The notes beneath the pieces are model-generated. The model saw nothing but the letters and a program-made list of their open reading frames with translations. It made no database searches and had not been told where the DNA came from. Positions 1 to 9,970 of a stretch of 64,000 nucleotides of DNA are shown here, in pieces (within the stretch, counting starts at the first letter, position 1; each line of letters begins with the position of its first letter). A program made the position numbers and the translations under genes. Source of the stretch: Stenogyne calaminthoides (Eukaryota > Streptophyta > Magnoliopsida > Lamiales > Lamiaceae); the NCBI GenBank assembly GCA_037126765.1, contig JBBCBC010000021.1, positions 23,949,434-24,013,433 of the forward strand, read 5' to 3'.

Positions 1-454
1 CTTATTCTGGTTATGACATTTTTCTCATCTCTCTTGTTCTTGAATACCCACTTTGTGCCAATTACGTCTTGATGAGTTGGTACGTCCACCAATTCCCAAA
101 CTTGATTTTCTCGAATCTATTTCGCCTCCTCCCCGCATGGCTAGAATCCAAATTTTTGCGTCTAGTAGAGCTTCTATATCGTAGTTGGTTCCTTCATAGG
201 CGGATAACAATAGTATATGGCACTTTCACCAATCTGATGTCTAGTTTTGACTCTATCAGATGGGTCTCCAATAACTCGATTAGTTGGATGACCGGTAATC
301 CAGGTCCTTCTGCTCGATGTAGGCCTGTTTGGAGACCATCTTCCATATCTGATAGTTCATTACTAGTGATTGGGAGTGGTGCAGAATTATGATCCACTTG
401 ATAAGAACATGTCTCAGCTGATGTTGGACTCATCATGTGCTGAAGTCTGTTCAT
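1..454 (-). pseudogene. Start of reverse transcriptase region of element A (linker), cut by edge
   Basis: A minus-strand frame contains VIGDPSDRVKTRHQIG (about 230-290), the segment that in many plant copia polyproteins lies just before the RT domain. Frames switch at least twice before the window edge. RT itself lies outside. Confidence 0.6.
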
Positions 455-503
455 AGGAACTTCAGAAGTTCCCCCTGAACCAGATGGTTCAGTTGATCTT
501 ATC

Positions 504-1395
504 TCACCGTAATGACTTCTTCACCGCGGTTATGCGTACCTTGGGTCCGATTGACTGTTGAATCGGCAAGATCAAGTTAGGATGTACACTTTTACGTGTT
601 AAACTTTCTTTCTCCTTGATGCTTAGCTGATCCATTTTTTGCGTGTCAGGTAACGGTTGATCTGGTACGGCTTGTTTTGAGGCAGCTTTCTCTTGTTCAG
701 AGGATGTCTCATCAAAGACCACATGGGGTGTTTCTTCCACAACTAGAGTTCGTTTGTTGTAAACTCTGAAAGCCTTGCTGGATGAGGAATATCCTAAGAA
801 TATACCCTCATCTGACTTGGCCTCAAAAGTCTTCAACTGATTTTTCCCATTGTTGTGAATGAAACATTTGCACCCAAAAACATGGAAGTATGAAAAAAAC
901 GAGTTTTTTCTTTCCACGATTCATAAGGTGTTTTGAAGTGAGTCTTAGTCGAGAGAACATTTATTCGAGTATGACATCTTTGTGTTTATTATACGCCCTT
1001 TAAATGGCTTGGTGTGGCATGTTCAGCTAACATAGTGCGAGCAGCTTCCTTGAGAGTTCTGTTTCTCCGTTCTGCTACTCCATTTTGTTGTGGCGTTCTT
1101 GCAGCTGACGTTTAATGCTTTATACCAAACTTCGGCAAAAAAATCAAGTAATAAAGGAATTCGTGAACTCTGTACCTTTATCCGATCGATCTTTACTATC
1201 TTTGACACCCTTCTCATTTTGTAGCTTTTTGAGCGATTCGGGTATCTTAGTCGTTGTCTCGTTCTTCTTGTATAAGAATACAACCCAAGTAAACTTGGAA
1301 TAATCATCCACGATTACAAGAGTATATTTAAATCCATCGAGATCGACCGTGTAATCGGGTCCGAATAGATCCATATGGAGCGATTGCAATACTCT
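504..1395 (-). pseudogene. Integrase of element A, broken
   Basis: The rve integrase core is seen in frame at 1144-1389: LHMDLFGPD carries the first catalytic Asp, DDYSKFTWVVFLYKK follows, and RSDKGTEF the second Asp. The catalytic Glu region (near 1030-1095 on the complement, related to NGVAERRNR) is in a different frame. The C-terminal part (504-917) has FSYFHVFGCKCFIHNNGK and EGIFLGYSSSSKAFRVYNKR, the conserved linker between copia integrase and reverse transcriptase. It would have joined cDNA to host DNA; now inactive. Confidence 0.8.
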
Positions 1396-1414
1396 CTTTG
1401 GATTTGGTCCCGTA

Positions 1415-2133
1415 TTCCCTTGAATGCTTTAACTTATTTTCCCTTCTGACATGCGGCACATGTCTGATCTTTGGAGAATATCTCATTCGGAAGTCCCTCA
1501 ACCAAAGACATCCTGGCGATCTTGTTAAGAGTCTTGAAGTTCGGGATGACTCAATCTTTTATGCGAGCCAATCGCAACTTTTAGAACTCTTAACAATTAA
1601 CATGTATTCTTAGGGCAACTGTTCCAATCTGCTATGTAGATCGTGCCCTTCCTTGAACCAGTTAGCAAGATTTATTGAGTGGCTCGATTCCTTATCGTAC
1701 ACTTGTTGCTCGAGAACTCAATGTTGAATCCGTTGTCGCAGAATTGTGATACTGATAGTAGATTGTGCTTCAATCCTTCGACATACGAGACTCCAGTTAC
1801 TTGTACATCATCATTCTCTAAGGTTCTGAATCCCTTGGTAAAACCAAAGTTGTCATCACCGAAGAGTACACGTGGGCCTTCTTGTTCTTTGTAAGATCTA
1901 AGGAGATGTTTGCTTCGTATGCGTGCCTTGAGCATCCACTATCGATGTACCGGATAGTTGCTTGTCCACCTCCTTTGTTGGCACCCCACGCCGAACACCG
2001 CAATCAAATCAGGCTTTAGGTACCCCTTTGGAATTGGGTTCTGGGGGGTTAGTGGTGGATAACAGAGCACTTCTATGAAAATCTGAAAGATTAGAAGGTC
2101 TGATTTGTCTCCCATACATATCAACATAATCAT
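1415..2133 (-). pseudogene. Protease and GAG-pre-integrase region of element A, broken
   Basis: Minus frames show the copia protease signature YIDSGCSRHAYEANISLDL near 1950, then a frame (1672-1935) with LFGDDNFGFTKGFRTLE and VTGVSYVEGLKHNLLSVSQF, typical of the copia aspartic protease. Downstream, 1425-1560 encodes in another frame the GAG-pre-integrase zinc motif (HKRLSHPNFKTLNKIARMSL, then CAACQKGK). The aspartyl site is D-S-G as in related elements. At least two frameshifts and a stop after the CAACQKGK motif. Confidence 0.75.
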
Positions 2134-3918
2134 ACGTCTCTTTATATACTTTCTGATTAGTATGATTATTAGTGTGAGCCTTGGATGACTTAGAAGACTT
2201 GGGATTTTTTCTTTTTATATTTTGTCTTTTTTTAATCCATTGTGGCTCGGTGCGAGTTTCTAGATCTCTCGATTATAGGGGTAGGTACATCGCTACCATC
2301 AAAAGATTCATATCTTCTTGGCATAGGTGGTCTTTGCAGTTTACCTATAGCTTGCTTATTAGGCAGCTGGCCTTGATTGGGTCTCAGATTAGATTTCCTT
2401 CTCATGGATTGTCGCTTCTGATACCTAATCTATTTGATCAAAGTTGAGGTCTCTTCGGAAGAACTGGGTTTTTCTGTTGATTCCTCGGCTGATGCTTTAT
2501 CAGTTGGGGTCCATTTCATTTCCCTTTTCGATTAGGCACCGCCTTTACTTGCTTCGTGAGCCTTTTTTCCCTTATTAGATACAATTTTAGCTTTTAGTAT
2601 ATCTTTGTCAGAGACTCGTTTGATTACACCTTTCTGAAGTGAATCAAACGGGGCTTTTGAGGATGTAGAAGGGTTCTCATACCCAATTCCCTTCTTGTTA
2701 GTCGGCGTTCGAAAATAGGTGTTCATTTCTTGAACGGTTTTAGATGATTTTGTGAAAACCTCTATTTTCTTCCGCGGACTATCCTCAGTAGATTTAAGAC
2801 TCTCATGTAGTCGGAATAGCTCATCAAATTTAGCTTGAAGGATTTTGAAATCATCAGCTTGTTGTTTGTTGATTGCTAGCTGATCTTTGATCTGTTTCTC
2901 CTGATCAGAAGATTTAACCTTCAGAGCGTTAAGTTCCTCAGTTACCTTCCGAAAGGCGGTTCAGCAGATTTTGATTCAAGAGCTTTTACGAGAGCGTTCT
3001 CTTTAACGAGCTGATTATTTCTGATCCTTAGCTTGTCATTTTCAGCTTCCACTATTGTATAAGTGTCAACTGCTTCAGAGAGATCATCAAGCAATTTCTC
3101 AGAGTAGAGCTGCAAGTCAATCTCTCCAGCAGGTGTGCTAATAATAGCAGGTGTGGAATTGAAAAAGCAGAAGGTTTGGAGGTTACCTCGATTGGTCCTC
3201 CTTGGCCATTAAGCGGAACTTCATCGTCATCGAAGAGAATATCAGATCTTCATGCTCGTGGAAGTCAGCCTTCTGCTTATCGACGAAGTCTTCTCTGAGA
3301 TGAGTACCCGAGTCCTCGAAGGCGAGATAAGAATCATCAATTCGGATGTGTCGCCTACGGGGCTTTCCTATCTACGGCGTTGCTCTCTTTTGTTTGTTTC
3401 TCTTCTCTTTCTCTGGGAGGAGTCAGTCAGGCGTCGGTCTTTGTAGTGACTGGTTTCTCGCCGATTGAAGCATGATCCTCGATCTCTGAAACTTCCTCTG
3501 CCGGGTGGAGTCACTCCGTCTGTAGGATCTGTCGGGGTGACTTCCCTTTTCGATAATGTCAGAACTTCTTCCGTCAGATCTGTTATCTCTTCTCTCATCT
3601 GTCAAATCATCTCTTTTCTTTTCTTCTCTGTGATCTCTTCGATCATCAGATCTGGTTCTTTCTCGTGATCTGTCAGTTGGCCTCCTGTTTCTTTGATAGT
3701 CACTGTAGAATCTTCGATACTTACCAAGCTGAGTATTTGTTCTTTCAAGTTTCTTGGTAAGCAGAGCGATCTGTTCTGCTTGTCTTATGATGTTTCCAAC
3801 AGGTTCAGTGGCCTTCGATCTGCTTTGGTTGGTTTTTTAAACATGAATCCGATTTAGACGTTGAGGCTTCATCAGGCGTCTCGTCTTCATCTGCTTGTCC
3901 TCTTTCGATTAAATCGAA
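2134..3918 (-). pseudogene. Gag C-terminal spacer of element A with a decayed zinc knuckle
   Basis: No long open frame. The minus strand is lysine/glutamate/serine-rich and probably the coiled, charged Gag C-terminus. At about 3428-3472 a frame reads CFNRRETSHYKDRR, which aligns with the retroviral CCHC pattern C-x2-C-x4-H-x4-C except that the second and last cysteines are arginine. So the nucleic-acid-binding knuckle was present and is now lost. 2532-2726 gives a further lysine-rich stretch. Nothing else is recognised. Confidence 0.5.
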
Positions 3919-4576
3919 CTATTGAGCTTTAAGGCTTAGGAACAAGCTACTTGGCTTTATTTTTGAAATGTCTTGGCAATCCTTGATTACCGTGACTTTC
4001 ATGTCCCATTTCTTGGTGAGAGATCTTAAGATCTTGTAGTTGATATCTTTGTCTGACATCTCTCTACCAAGTTCTCGTAGCTTATTGACTGACATGGTGA
4101 TCCTCCCATCGAGCTCGTTGATGGTCTCGTTGGCAACATCTTTAACTTTTTCGAACTTCACCGGATTCAAATTTTGTGGTATTTGTCTTTGATCTGATCA
4201 TTTCCTTCGCAGATCTCAGCAAGAGTATCCCACATTGCTTTTGCGGTTTTGAGATACTTTATCTTCTCTTTGGTGACTTTATCCATTGTCTTCATGATTA
4301 TATGCCTAGCGATTGTGTTCAGAGTGAGCGACTTTCTTTCCTCTGCAGATCCATCAAAGCTGGGCTTTTTTTCAAGACAAGACTTCCGTGGCAAAGTCCG
4401 GATCTCCTCCTCTTCTTTGGGTTGTCGTGGTATATGATCATGGGTCCTCGTTCGATGACTTCCATCATTCTTTCGCTTATCGACCCTAGATGGTTGCACA
4501 TATATATAGCCCAATCTGCATACTCATCAATTGAAAATTTAGGCAAATCATGATACATACCAGAGGTATTATCCAT
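3919..4576 (-). pseudogene. gag (UBN2-type) of element A, broken
   Basis: Overlapping minus-strand frames give a copia Gag N-terminus: a Met-started segment at 4319-4576 (sequence around FSIDEYADWAIYMCNHLGSI), then the UBN2 core (KAMWDTLAEICEGNDQIKD near 4200-4260) and a following frame with LRELGREMSDKDINYKILRSL and KKWDMKVTVIKDCQDISK (3919-4170). These match the family pattern of Gag proteins that package retrotransposon RNA. At least two frameshifts separate the parts. Start chosen at 4576 because it lies shortly downstream of the primer site. Confidence 0.75.
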
Positions 4577-4706
4577 GCCGAAAGTGATTTTGAAAACGAA
4601 TGAGTTTTTTTAAAAACGGTTTTTCAAGATCTGTTTCAAATGACCACAAAGATTCTTCCTCAAGAATCGATGATACTCAAAAGCCCGATTGGTGCAGAGA
4701 ACCACT

Positions 4707-4718
4707 GCTATGATACCA
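4707..4718 (-). promoter_or_regulatory. Primer-binding site of element A (tRNA-Met type)
   Basis: Minus strand reads TGGTATCATAGC two bases inside the LTR end, one change from the common plant copia site TGGTATCAGAGC. It fixes the orientation of A as minus. Confidence 0.8.
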
Positions 4719-4720
4719 CT

Positions 4721-5598
4721 TGTAGGTCCCGAACGGGTTTTATGAGGGTGGAAGTCTAGAGGGGAGGGGTGAATATACTTCCAAAACTTTTTGTGCGGAT
4801 CAGGTATGAACTGCAGATCACCCTATCAGAGTGCTAGTGTATCGGTTTAGGATCGATGTTCAATCTTCTTGAGTGCCTAAAAGGCGGTCGGTTTGATATC
4901 TGTCGGTTTAATGAATGGTGCGGAAGCGTCGTATCCGTATTGTCGGCTCTTTTTGTGCACGTGTCGCTTTCTCCTCGAGCATGAGGCGGCACTTTAAATT
5001 TGCCCGTTAGGCGATTGATATTCCTTTTGGAGAGGATTCGTCTTGTCGGTGTATCTTTTTGATTGTCACCAGTGTGGTGACTTGATCAAATAATCGATCG
5101 ATCTACCATGTTGAGTCTTTGGTTGCACATTGTCTTAGCTTCAATATGCAGACTCTCTTTGAAAGTAGGTCTTGGTCTTTTGATCTTGAGTGTCTCTCGA
5201 GCCTCGGTGTATTCAACGTCTTTGAGTCTTGAGTGTTTGATCTTTGAGTCTTCGTGTTCATCCGAGTCTTGATGTTATCCGAGTCTTGAGTTCATCCGAG
5301 TCTTGTGTTCTTCCGAGTCTTCGGTGTCTTTGTCTTTCACGATCTCTTGACTTCTTATCTTCTGATTTGCGCTTAGTCTTCAGATCATCTGACCTTCTCT
5401 GGGTCATCTGATACTTTGACCTGACCTATACATACTGGGTTCTCCCTCAATATGTGACCTATCTTTTACATCAGTTATCTATACATTTCAAATTTGGTCA
5501 TCTTATTCGAATCTAAGTCATCGTTCAATGTGTCCGATTGGTCCTATTACAACCTGTTTTGGAACTTCCATCAAAACTAAATTACATATTTCCCAACA
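4721..5598 (-). repeat. 5' LTR of element A
   Basis: 878 bp. On the + strand it begins TGTAGGTCCCGAACGGG and ends TTTCCCAACA, the usual TG...CA ends. The inner end abuts the primer-binding site. A related LTR stands alone in opposite orientation at 25791-27240; both share the ends TGTT... and ...CGGGA(C/A)CTACA in element sense. Between about 5210 and 5340 it holds an imperfect minisatellite built on GAGTCTTG. Confidence 0.85.
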
Positions 5599-6027
5599 GC
5601 TATCCAACCACTTTCTCCTGGATATTCCCCCTTCAGTAGTGTCCTCAACATCAGAAATGTTAGGTTCAGACAGTTCATCAAATTCAGGGAATAACAGAAA
5701 AGGAGAAAGGGAATCATCTTCCTCAGGGGAAATTCCATTCAGAACATTGTCAGAGACATTTGTTTCTCCTTGGTTGATAGATTCAGAGTTTGCCTCAGCT
5801 GTGACCACATCTTCATCGGCATTACATACCTGAGTCCAGGCGGGTGTATGTTCAGATTGGTCAGCTTCAGTGTGTTGGATTTTCTTCAGTGAAGAATTTT
5901 CATCCTGAGTCTCACCATCCCGAAGTTTTTTTTCATCCCGAACTTCTTTGTTCGAGTCCGATTCACTCCATTCATAGAAAAGTGGTGACTTCTTCTTTTC
6001 GGTGTTCAGAGGATTTCTTTTTTTCAA
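5599..6027 (-). pseudogene. Acidic integrase-RT linker of element B, ends at A's LTR
   Basis: Open minus frame rich in Glu, Asp and Ser (SPLFYEWSESDSNKEVRDEK; EFDELSEPNISDVED), the variable linker that separates copia integrase from RT. The frame continues by chance into A's LTR, so its last residues are A sequence. Confidence 0.65.
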
Positions 6028-7097
6028 AGGCTAAGTCCGGTGATTCTCTTGGTGGGTTCTCCGAAGTCATGTTCCGATTTCTTCCGAACACAAGTAGATT
6101 CATCAAAAACAACATGAGGTGTTTCTTCCACAATAAGAGTCCTACGATTTGTAAACCTGAAGGCTTTAGTGACTTGAGAATATCCTAAGAATATCCCTTC
6201 ATCGCCTTTGCTATCAAAAGTTTTCAACCGATCTTTACCATTATTGTGTATGAAACACTTGCAACCAAAACACGAAATAAAAAAAGGGAGGCTTCCTTTC
6301 ATTCCACAAAGCTCATATGGAGTTTTTCCTTGATTCTTGGTCGGCATGGATTTTGTTCGAGAGTAGCATGCGGTGTTGATAGCTTCAAAACCCAAAATCT
6401 CTTAGGAATATCGAACAAAGAATCATTGTTCTTGGCAGACTTCTTTTCGGCGTCCTATTTTTCTTTTCAAAGAACACCATTTCATTTGTGGGGTCCTTTG
6501 CGGTGATGTTTCATGGGTTATTCCATTTTCTGCACAATAATCAGATATGATATGATTGATAAACTTAGTTCCTTTATCTGATCTGATCTTGACCACACTC
6601 AGATTCTTTTTCAAGATTGAGCCTTTTCAAGATTTTCGCGCTTTTTATCGAGTCTCCTTCTTACTAAGTAAGAATATGACCCATGTGTATCTAGAGTAGT
6701 CATCAACTACCACAAGTGTATATTTCCTACCATTTGTGCTTACAGGTGTTACTGGACCAAAGAGATCCATATGTAACAGTTGCAGTATTCTGTCAGTAGA
6801 AACATCTACTTTGCTTTTGAAAGATGCTCTGATTTGTTTTCCTTTCTGACAGGCATCACAAACATGATCTTTACTGAACACTTCATTTGGTAACCCCCTC
6901 ACAAGTGATAATCTTGCAAATTTGTTCAGGGTTTTAAAGTTTAAGTGATTCAGTCTTTTGTGCCACAACCAACTGGTATCAGTGGAACTTTTTGCAACCA
7001 AACATGTATCTTTAGGAGATAATTTCCAATCAGCAAGATACACATTTCCTTTTCTAGTACCAGTCAGTAAAATTTTTTGTGAAGTATTGTCTTTCAC
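6024..7097 (-). pseudogene. GAG-pre-integrase and integrase of element B
   Basis: 6645-7097 reads without interruption through the GAG-pre-integrase zinc motif (WLWHKRLNHLNFKTLNK ... CDACQKGKQ) into integrase (LHMDLFGPVTPVSTNGRKYT, first catalytic Asp; DDYSRYTWVIFLLSKKE). After a frameshift, 6423-6614 has RSDKGTKF (second Asp) and CAENGITHETSPQRTP, but the catalytic Glu region is shifted out of frame. 6024-6395 is the integrase-RT junction (CFGCKCFIHNNGKDRL, EGIFLGYSQVTKAF). Inactive. Confidence 0.8.
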
Positions 7098-7744
7098 ATA
7101 ACATAAGTTCTTTGAGAACTCACACTGAATCCTTTGTCACAGAATTGACTGATAGAAAGCAAGTTATGCTTTAAACCAGACACATATGAAACACCATGGA
7201 TATAAACAGAATCAACTTCAAGAGTTCCATATCCCTCAGTTTGTCCTTTTGAGTTGTCTCCAAATGTGATCTGAGGGCCTTTTTGCTCAACATAGTCAGT
7301 GAGTAGTTGCTTATATCCTGTCATATGTCTTGAACATCCACTGTCCAGATACCATACAGCAGGTGTCAATTCATTTCCACTCATCAGTGCTATGTTGTAT
7401 TCATTCAGCTCAGTGCCCTTTTCCTTTACCTAAAAAACAGATCAGTTTTTAGGTACCCATTTGGTGTAGGGTCCTACCAGGTTAGTTGTACCTTTTGGAA
7501 CCCAAATCTGCCTAATAACTCTAATTACTTTAGAGTGGCTGATTTGTCTCCCATAAACATCTACATACACATTCACTACCCTAGGTGCCTTGGCAGTACC
7601 TTGTGTATGAGTGCCAGCCTTAGCATGAACATGAGCCTTAGAGTTCTTCTTGGGTTCAGGCTTTTTGTTCAAGTGCCTTAGCTTTGGTGCAGCTGGTCTC
7701 TGTCTCTGCTGACTTGGGTTCAGGAAACCTCTACCCTTAGACAA
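7094..7744 (-). pseudogene. Protease region of element B
   Basis: Two minus frames. 7442-7744 is a Lys/Pro-rich segment ending IWVPKGTTNLVGPYTKWVPK, the spacer that precedes protease in related elements. 7094-7384 holds WYLDSGCSRHMTGYKQLL with the catalytic DSG, then ITFGDNSKGQTEGYGTLE and VSYVSGLKHNLLSISQF. This is the copia aspartic protease that would cut the polyprotein. The DSG triad is intact but the reading frame is not continuous with gag. Confidence 0.78.
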
Positions 7745-9170
7745 GTGGGGTTTAGGTTGTCTGTACTAAAATTGAGGTCTTTCAGTAATCTGAGGACTTG
7801 GTCTTTTCAGTTGAGAATATCTCTGTGTTTCTCTTCTGAAAATTCCTCTGATGGTTCAGTGCAGATCTCTTCAGGTTGGTATTCTTAGCCCGAGGCTTTG
7901 AAGTCTTGGCACGAAAAATTTCCTCTCGAAAGTGTTCGGGTTTTCTAGCCTTTTCCTGAGGTTTGGGCTTTCTTCCCTAAACCTTCAGTTTTTCTGAAAA
8001 CATAGGTCCTTTACCCTTGTCTAAAACTCTGGGTTGTTCTTCAGTAAGAAGATTAGATGCCACTGGTTTAACAAAGACAATCTTGGTGCTACTAGAAGCA
8101 GCATTCAGAAGACCTTGTGAGATTCCCCCTGGAATGTATCACAATCCAGCTTTTATAGTTGCAGGTCTTTGATAACTCGAATTTCATCTATTACTTTAGA
8201 TGCGTAATTCAATAGAGCTAACTTTCTCTGCAAGACTATCCTCACATTTCTTTAGAGTTTCATGCTTATCAAAGAGGTCATTGAACTCGGTTACGATAAA
8301 AAGTGAATCTCTTTAGTGGATTTCTCTAATTTTTCATTCAGGATCTCTATCACCTTCTCTTTTTCTGAGAGTTGTACTTTCAGAACATCCAGTTCATCAG
8401 TAGTTCCCATCAATTGAGAAGTGATCTCAACATTTTTAGAGTCTTTCCACTTTAGATTCTCGTGATCGGTTCCTTGTTACGCTCTTGAGTTTGATGAGCG
8501 ATTCTTGTAATACGTAATAGTCCTTCATAAGATTCTCAAACGAATCCATCAGTCAAAGTTATCATTTCTGATTGAACTTGAGAACTCATGTGCTTGTGTA
8601 GGAGCAACAACAGAGATAGAAGAATTTACCTCCTCCACAGCCATAAGACAGACATCATCACTGTCACTGTCTAAGAAAATCTCATCTGAGGAACAGGAAC
8701 CTTCTTCAGAATGTTCTTCCTCTTCTGCAATCATAGCTTTCTTGCTGGAGATCTTCCTGCCTCTCTTGGCTTGTCTCGCCTTTCTTTTTTAAGACTTTTC
8801 ATTTCGGGGCGGTCATATTGAAAGTGATCTTTCTTCTGACAGTTGTAGCATCTGTTGGTATCATCATCCTGATCACTTTCCTCCTTGGTCTTGGAGTCTT
8901 TCTTCTTGGATGAGGATCCTTCAGCTTTCTGGTCCTTCTTTTTCTCAGTGAATCTATCCTCAGCTTCTAAGTTTCTCTTGTACCTGTGATTCCTTTAGTA
9001 TTTTTTATATTTTCCTTATCTGCTATTGAGTCTTCAAACCTCCTTGCCATCAGTACTAGCTTATCCTCTTGCTCATCCTGATTTCTGGCAAGTGAGTTTT
9101 CAAACTCTCTAGCTTTACAGGGTTTCTCTTTGGCTTTAAAAGCCACATTCTTGCTAGATGAAGAATCATC
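7745..9170 (-). pseudogene. Gag C-terminal region of element B with damaged zinc knuckle
   Basis: Mostly frame-broken charged sequence. An acidic stretch (8549-8734, EEEEHSEEGSCSSDEIFLDS) is followed upstream on the complement (about 8806-8853) by CYNCQKKDHFQYDR, a CCHC knuckle whose last cysteine is arginine (codon CGC on the minus strand). The rest is Lys/Ser/Glu-rich, as in long copia Gag C-termini. Confidence 0.55.
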
Positions 9171-9860
9171 TTAACTGTCAGATTTCTTAGTTTTCTTGTC
9201 AATCACAAACTCATAAGCTTTCAGTTCAGAGAAAACTTTTTGGTATGGCATGGAATCAATATTTTTTGTGTTTTCAATCACCACAGCATGTATATCCCAT
9301 TTCTTAGACAATCCTCTAAGAATTTTCAGTGTCACTTCTCTCTGTGGGTATCTTTTCCCAAGAGCACTCAAATCATTCATGATGCTAGTGAATCTGACCT
9401 CAAGTTTGTCAATGGAATCATCATCTTCTATTTCAAAGCCATCAAACTTTCCAATAGCAACAAAAAGTTTGTTTTCCTTAATATGATTTGTGCCTTGACA
9501 CATAACAGCAAGTGTGTCCCATATTTCTTTTGCAGTTTCACAGTGAGAAATCATCCCCATAACACCATCATCAATAGTGCTATACAAAGTATCTTTAGCA
9601 ATGTAGTACAAATTGACTAACTTTCTCTCATCAGGAGTCAGTTGGTCATCAGGTTTAGGAAATTTATCCCTGGGATCATTTCTCTCAATGTCGATGATTC
9701 AGGATTTACAACAAGAAATTTGAATGGTCCTTCGTGAAACCACTCTCCACATTCTTTCATGTTTTGAATACGAGATGAGCTGCATTCTCGGTCTCCATAG
9801 GTCATAGCTCTCAACAGAGAACATAGGAAGTTTCTTAGAAGGCATGATGATCGAGCCTTG
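9171..9860 (-). pseudogene. gag (UBN2) of element B
   Basis: The 146-residue frame at 9171-9611 is a clear UBN2 Gag core: KEIWDTLAVMCQGTNHIKE, then DDSIDKLEVRFTSIMNDL, ALGKRYPQREVTLKILRGLS and KKWDIHAVVIENTKNIDSM. The N-terminal part (9612-9860) is frame-disrupted. Gag forms the particle that packages element RNA. The core resembles A's gag in layout, so the two elements are related lineages. Confidence 0.8.
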
Positions 9861-9956
9861 TAAGATATCGAGAAACAGATCTATTCAAGAGACCACCAAA
9901 GTCTTTTCAAAGAATAGACTATGGCTACCAAAGCAAGTGGTCCAAATGAACCCGCT

Positions 9957-9968
9957 GCTCCGATACCA
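9957..9968 (-). promoter_or_regulatory. Primer-binding site of element B
   Basis: Minus strand TGGTATCGGAGC beside the LTR end; tRNA-Met-type copia primer site with one change from the common form. Confidence 0.8.
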
Positions 9969-9970
9969 CT

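Larger units (their letters stand above)
1..5598 (-). mobile_element. Ty1/copia retrotransposon A, 5' part, degenerate, cut by window edge
   Basis: Minus-strand LTR retrotransposon. In element order it shows a 5' LTR (4721-5598), a tRNA-Met-type primer site, gag, protease, GAG-pre-integrase, integrase and the linker entering reverse transcriptase, which runs off the left edge. The order protease-integrase-RT is that of Ty1/copia. Frames are broken many times, so no functional polyprotein is made. Its right end lies against the truncated pol linker of element B, so A most likely inserted into B. GCTAT (5599-5603) would be one half of its target duplication; the other half is outside the window. 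Related in sequence to B but with a distinct LTR. Lineage (SIRE-like or Tork-like) is not resolved. Confidence 0.88.
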
